Assembly (NCBI GenBank): GCA_021234155.1
Contig: JAJEKV010000067.1
Coordinates: forward strand, 2,586,091-2,650,090
Reading direction: 5' to 3'
Source: Isoetes taiwanensis
Lineage: Eukaryota > Streptophyta > Lycopodiopsida > Isoetales > Isoetaceae
Length of the DNA stretch: 64,000 bases
Part shown: one piece after another, positions 60,601 through 64,000 of the stretch
Layout: each line of letters begins with the position of its first letter
Numbering within the stretch: the stretch's first letter is position 1
Translations under genes and position numbers: made by a program
The notes under the pieces: model-generated
The model's database searches: none
Told to the model about the DNA's origin: nothing
What the model saw: only the letters and a program-made list of their open reading frames with translations

Positions 60601-61010
60601 ACCATTTACTTTCAGACTACCTTTCTGTGGTTTCTGGTTGTTTACTTGCAGGCTTGAAAAGGTATTTACGATTCTGTACCGAGACTTTTTTTGTCTCTTC
60701 ATATGGTTTACATTTTTAAGGAAAAACAATGTGTTCATTGTGCATATTCGATCTTCTTTTTACCAGGGAAGTTGAAAGGGAATTGCAGCCAGGGGCTTTC
60801 ACGCTAGTTGATGCATGTTAAGCCATCCTAAACTACAGGCGGCTACATGCTTCTATTGGTGGTACGAGGTTTGTTTTTCAAACAGGTTTGAAGCCCTACT
60901 TACTCTTTATCCACTAATTTATGTATCTTGCAGAAGGGCCGATGCGATCTAATTTCATTGCATTATGCCGTGATTATGAAAGCAAATTCAAGTATACTGG
61001 GAAGATATAA
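60601..61010 (+). pseudogene. URB2: Urb2/Npa2-like gene, last three exons, with stop codon
   Basis: The exons 60,601-60,661, 60,767-60,861 and 60,934-61,010 correspond exactly to copy 1. In the middle exon, DAC is followed by TAA, and the next 25 bases differ by substitutions and a net gain of three bases relative to copy 1. The final exon (FIALCRDYESKFKYTGKI) is intact. With the in-frame stop, this copy cannot encode the conserved C-terminus that copy 1 still can. Confidence 0.8.
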
Positions 61011-61974
61011 ACAACAATGTTGTAAATATCAGATTTTTTTGCAAGTTGAGATCAATTGCGGGAACTAAGCAGCACTAGCAGGAGTTTCATATGGAAAGTC
61101 TCTCAAAATTCCGCGATCTCTATGAGAATCTGAAGCCATGAACTTCTATAATTACACTTGTAGAATCCTCGCTTACGTTCATGGAGGTTCTTACAAAGGA
61201 ATTCAAAGGAATTGACAAAGGATAGAATGTGCCGCGACCTGGCCGCCACATGCATCTTCTTTGTATCTTGTGGTTATTCATCTTCTTTGGCGTGAATCTG
61301 CCCCAATTTGCCCTTAAAATCATATTCACTATATTACTGGATCAGCAAATTGCTTGAACACTGTATAGCATCGCTTATCAAACACGCTGCCACCATAATC
61401 TATGCATATGTGTTGCTGCTGAAGAAGTCCTGATATGCAGGCCACTCTCCAAATTCGAAATCATATTGAGTGGTTGGTTATTCATTAAATGGAACTTTTC
61501 TATTGCATCCAAAGACCTGCTGCATCTGTACAAGTAACATGCCTGGCCATTTGCAAGGAAGTTGGGAAGCGGCTATTGACAATAGACAAATCAACAGATT
61601 TTGCCCTTCAACTTGCGTTTTGTGGCCACGGTAATTGCAGCCACAGTAATAGGGCTTTTGCCCTTTGTAAAGATGACAGGTTTCTTTTCCTTCATCACAA
61701 TATCAAGGACGCATGATTTAGATTTTTTGAAAATAGCCTTTTCAACTCTCCATATGCCCGAAAACCAACAATAATAGCAATGGTTAATAAAAGGTTGTTA
61801 CCTTCTGATGGTGCCACATTGTTTAATGTCAAAATGTTAGGCATGGTAAAGAATGCATAAAGTTTACGTATATATTAGGGCTTTACGAAAATGTATAGGG
61901 GAATGATAAAGGGCCCTGCAATGACGACAGTCGAGAGCACGTCTGCCATTGTTCCAGATAAAGAGCTCCCTTTT

Positions 61975-62145
61975 TCATTCCCCTACAATATAGAAGACGT
62001 GGAGGGATTTTCGCATAGTGGATTCAAACAAGCATCTCTAGACGTGCTCCCTTCTTCATTCCCCTACAATATAGAAGATGTGGAGGGATTTTTGTCATTC
62101 CCCTACAATATAGAAGATGTGGAGGGATTTTTGTATCAATGGATC
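61975..62145. repeat. Three direct copies of the GGGGAATGA unit (module copy 2)
   Basis: TTCCCCTACAATATAGAAGA followed by YGTGGAGGGATTTTY occurs at about 61,976, 62,059 and 62,096. It is the same set as in copy 1, with a shorter spacer between the last two. Confidence 0.75.
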
Positions 62146-62879
62146 CAAACAGGCACCTCTTGAGTTTTCTGTTCCAATTATTTACCACTTATTTACTTTA
62201 GGTCTTCAATACTGCATTTAAACCTTGAATACTGCAAATTCTGAATGCAAATTGACGGATTTCTTCGGAAACCCCCTGCTGCGATAGCAAAGGTCCACCA
62301 AGAATGAAGAGGACGATTGGATTTGTGGAGAATTTGCATATACCCAAATGCTTACACTCGCCTTTCAATACCTACTCTGCTTAACATGTGAAGACACTCG
62401 CCACATTGTGGGTTAACCATAACCAAGGTTTTTTCTTAGGGAATGCCATAGTGCTAGGTTCTATCAAGGGTTTTCTTAGGGAATGCCATAGTGCTAGGTT
62501 CTATATGTTGAACATGCAACACATTCACGACTATGCTCTATCTAGCAAAATATTGTATCATAAATGTTGGGGAATATTACTACAGTTGTCCGATGTCCAG
62601 AAATTTTTTCCTTATCCAGAAATTTTTTCCTTATATTTAAGTTTTTCAAAATAACAAAACTTCGGATATAGATAAATTACATAAACTTTGCCATGTGCAA
62701 TCTAAAACATTAAATTCCCTTGTGTCCTAACTTTTAAAATTCACCATCGTGTCCCAAATTTAGAGCTTGATCCAACACCATATGAACTGCATCTATATTT
62801 ATTGTGACATTCTTTTGAGACCCTCGGATCTATAACAATATTTATACATTTACTCACATGCATAGAAACCTATTAGAAT

Positions 62880-63180
62880 TTTTAACTCGCCATCAAAGTG
62901 TATCTGGATAAGGGTATCTAGGAGAACTTATATGGAGTCTTAGGGAATTTAAAAGGATCTTCGTGGAGAATCTTAACAAAATCTTGAAGAACAAATGGAA
63001 TCTTCACTTGGCCTTGGAGATTGGAGGAATCTTTGTCTAATCTAGGCAAATCATTGTGGAATTTTGAGGAATCTAAAGGGATCTTTAGCAGATCTAGGAG
63101 AATTCAAGGAATCTATGGGAATCCTAAAGAATCTAGGGGACTATTAAAGAACCTTGCAAGGTTAACTTTGCAGAACCTTT
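62880..63180. repeat. GAATCT-word tract of the B arm (module copy 2)
   Basis: GGAATCTT, GAATCTAAAGGG and similar words are spaced about 10-20 bp apart; it is the reverse complement of 4,570-4,860. It links the B end to the GAATCT arrays seen at 43-44 kb. Confidence 0.7.
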
Positions 63181-63527
63181 CATAATGCATATCCTGTTGT
63201 GAATAAATATCGTGTCTAATTGAACATTATGTAGTCTTTGATCGGTCTTTGGCTGACATTCTAGGTGAGAGTTTGACTAGAGGTTTGACTTTGGAGGCTT
63301 CTTGCATGTCAAATTCATGTAATAGGTTTGATCTAGAGAGTAGAAGATGTAAAGTAACAGATTGACGCAGCAACCTTTGACTAGGTGTTGACAGAGAGTT
63401 CACCATAACTATGAATTTCACTTTAACTTAAAACCTTTATAATAATTAGTCGACTTTGTACAACCTTGACTTTGAGTTCTTAGCAAGCTACCAGTCGACT
63501 TGATACACTCCTCATAGTACAAAGACT

Positions 63528-63529
<2 letters not shown>

Positions 63530-63591
<62 letters not shown>
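63530..63591. repeat. (TA)n junction: B end on the left, C end on the right
   Basis: About 60 bp of TA between CAAAGACTTG and ACAATTATATAAGC. Confidence 0.95.
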
Positions 63592-63595
<4 letters not shown>

Positions 63596-64000
63596 TATAT
63601 AAGCACCCCCTTATAAGTAGAGATTTTGGTGTCGCCGCCGCATCCGTCCATTCTTTGAGATCAACGGTTGAGATGAAAACATGCCAAACCACCCCAAGCA
63701 CCCCCCTTGGGTATAAAGATTGAGGTGTCGCCGCCGTAGCCGTCGAATGTGCGAGATCGACGGCCAGATTTTAAAGCCCCTTTATTTGGGGCTTTTGTTC
63801 TAGACCGTTAGATTTAAGAATTTATTACGGGCCATCGACGGGGAAAAAAATCTCGGCGTGTACCATTGATTCATTTCACTTCGTGTCGCCCGAGGTCCAC
63901 CGGAGCTATTCTCTTGGAAACCACAGATGGGTTCAAGCACGTGAACAGGCATTCCCGATTTTGAGCTCGTCGAGAGATCGCGTAAGTCTATGATGCCATG
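63592..64000. repeat. C-end repeat, further copy
   Basis: Bases 63,592-63,705 nearly repeat 58,068-58,185 (AAGCACCCCCTTATAAGTAG, AACCACCCCAAGCACCCCC), then diverge. A GCCCCTTTATTTGGGGC hairpin lies at about 63,777. The remainder to 64,000 shows no recognisable gene. Confidence 0.75.

Larger units (their letters stand above)
58068..63529 (+). repeat. Urb2 module, copy 2 (inverted copy of 4,213-9,666)
   Basis: It begins with the C end ACAATTATATAAGCACCCCC at 58,068 and finishes with the B end CATAGTACAAAGACTTG at 63,529. Long stretches are identical to the reverse complement of copy 1 (for example the frames at 58,422-58,634 and 59,437-59,670). Differences are clustered, around 59,690, 59,885, 60,430, 60,820 and 61,220-61,450, and are not spread evenly. 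Identity ends at the (TA)n on both sides. Confidence 0.9.

Overview
This is nuclear DNA of a land plant. It has no bacterial-style gene layout. Spliced exons with GT/AG borders carry plant-like protein segments: Urb2/Npa2, LSM7, a TOM1/THH1-type membrane protein, GOGAT, an LSD1-like histone demethylase, INO80, RPA70, alanyl-tRNA synthetase and PPR repeats. Long (TA)n tracts and an L1-type LINE fill much of the rest. The LINE ORF1 type (coiled coil plus RNA-binding domain) and the PPR-rich debris would suit a seed-free plant (bryophyte, lycophyte or fern), but the lineage is an inference. No complete host gene could be read; nearly every recognisable gene is a fragment, often with a frameshift. 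All gene names rest on protein segments recognised by eye, not on a search. Layout: 1-1,100 is unassigned. 1,101-4,112 is a 3.0 kb palindromic element (family A) whose arms carry heat-shock-element-like arrays, a tRNA-like Pol III promoter unit each, and a CCTACGG-rich core around a central (TA)n. 4,213-9,666 is a 5.45 kb module holding the last exons of an Urb2-like gene (minus strand). 9,667-10,560 holds (TA)n, a deleted A element and dispersed hairpin repeats. 11,979-22,080 is a plus-strand string of unrelated gene fragments (LSD1-like, PPR, INO80, RPA70, AlaRS) interrupted by an antisense LINE at about 15,046-19,310. 22.1-33.5 kb is mostly unassigned, with a decayed PPR gene near 26 kb and an unrecognised spliced gene near 32 kb. 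33,694-36,730 and 39,769-42,557 are two more A elements, inverted relative to the first; 43,150-44,400 is a long GAATCT array. 44.7-52.9 kb has local tandem duplications and an LSM7-like locus (minus). 52.9-56.4 kb has a TOM1-like gene and one GOGAT exon (minus). 58,068-63,529 is an inverted, nearly identical second copy of the Urb2 module. The unifying theme is that module borders fall at (TA)n tracts. On either side of each tract sits one of a small set of end sequences: A (CAAGAAATTTAATGCGTCC), B (CAAGTCTTTGTACTATGAGG), C (CAATTATATAAGCACCCCC) or the inner motif D (TGTTCTTATGTTTGTC). The region therefore reads as a chain of interchangeable blocks joined through TA microsatellites. This resembles microsatellite-targeting MITEs (rice Micron) but also includes a large gene-bearing block. 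There is no sign that the genes form a pathway; they look like captured or stranded fragments.
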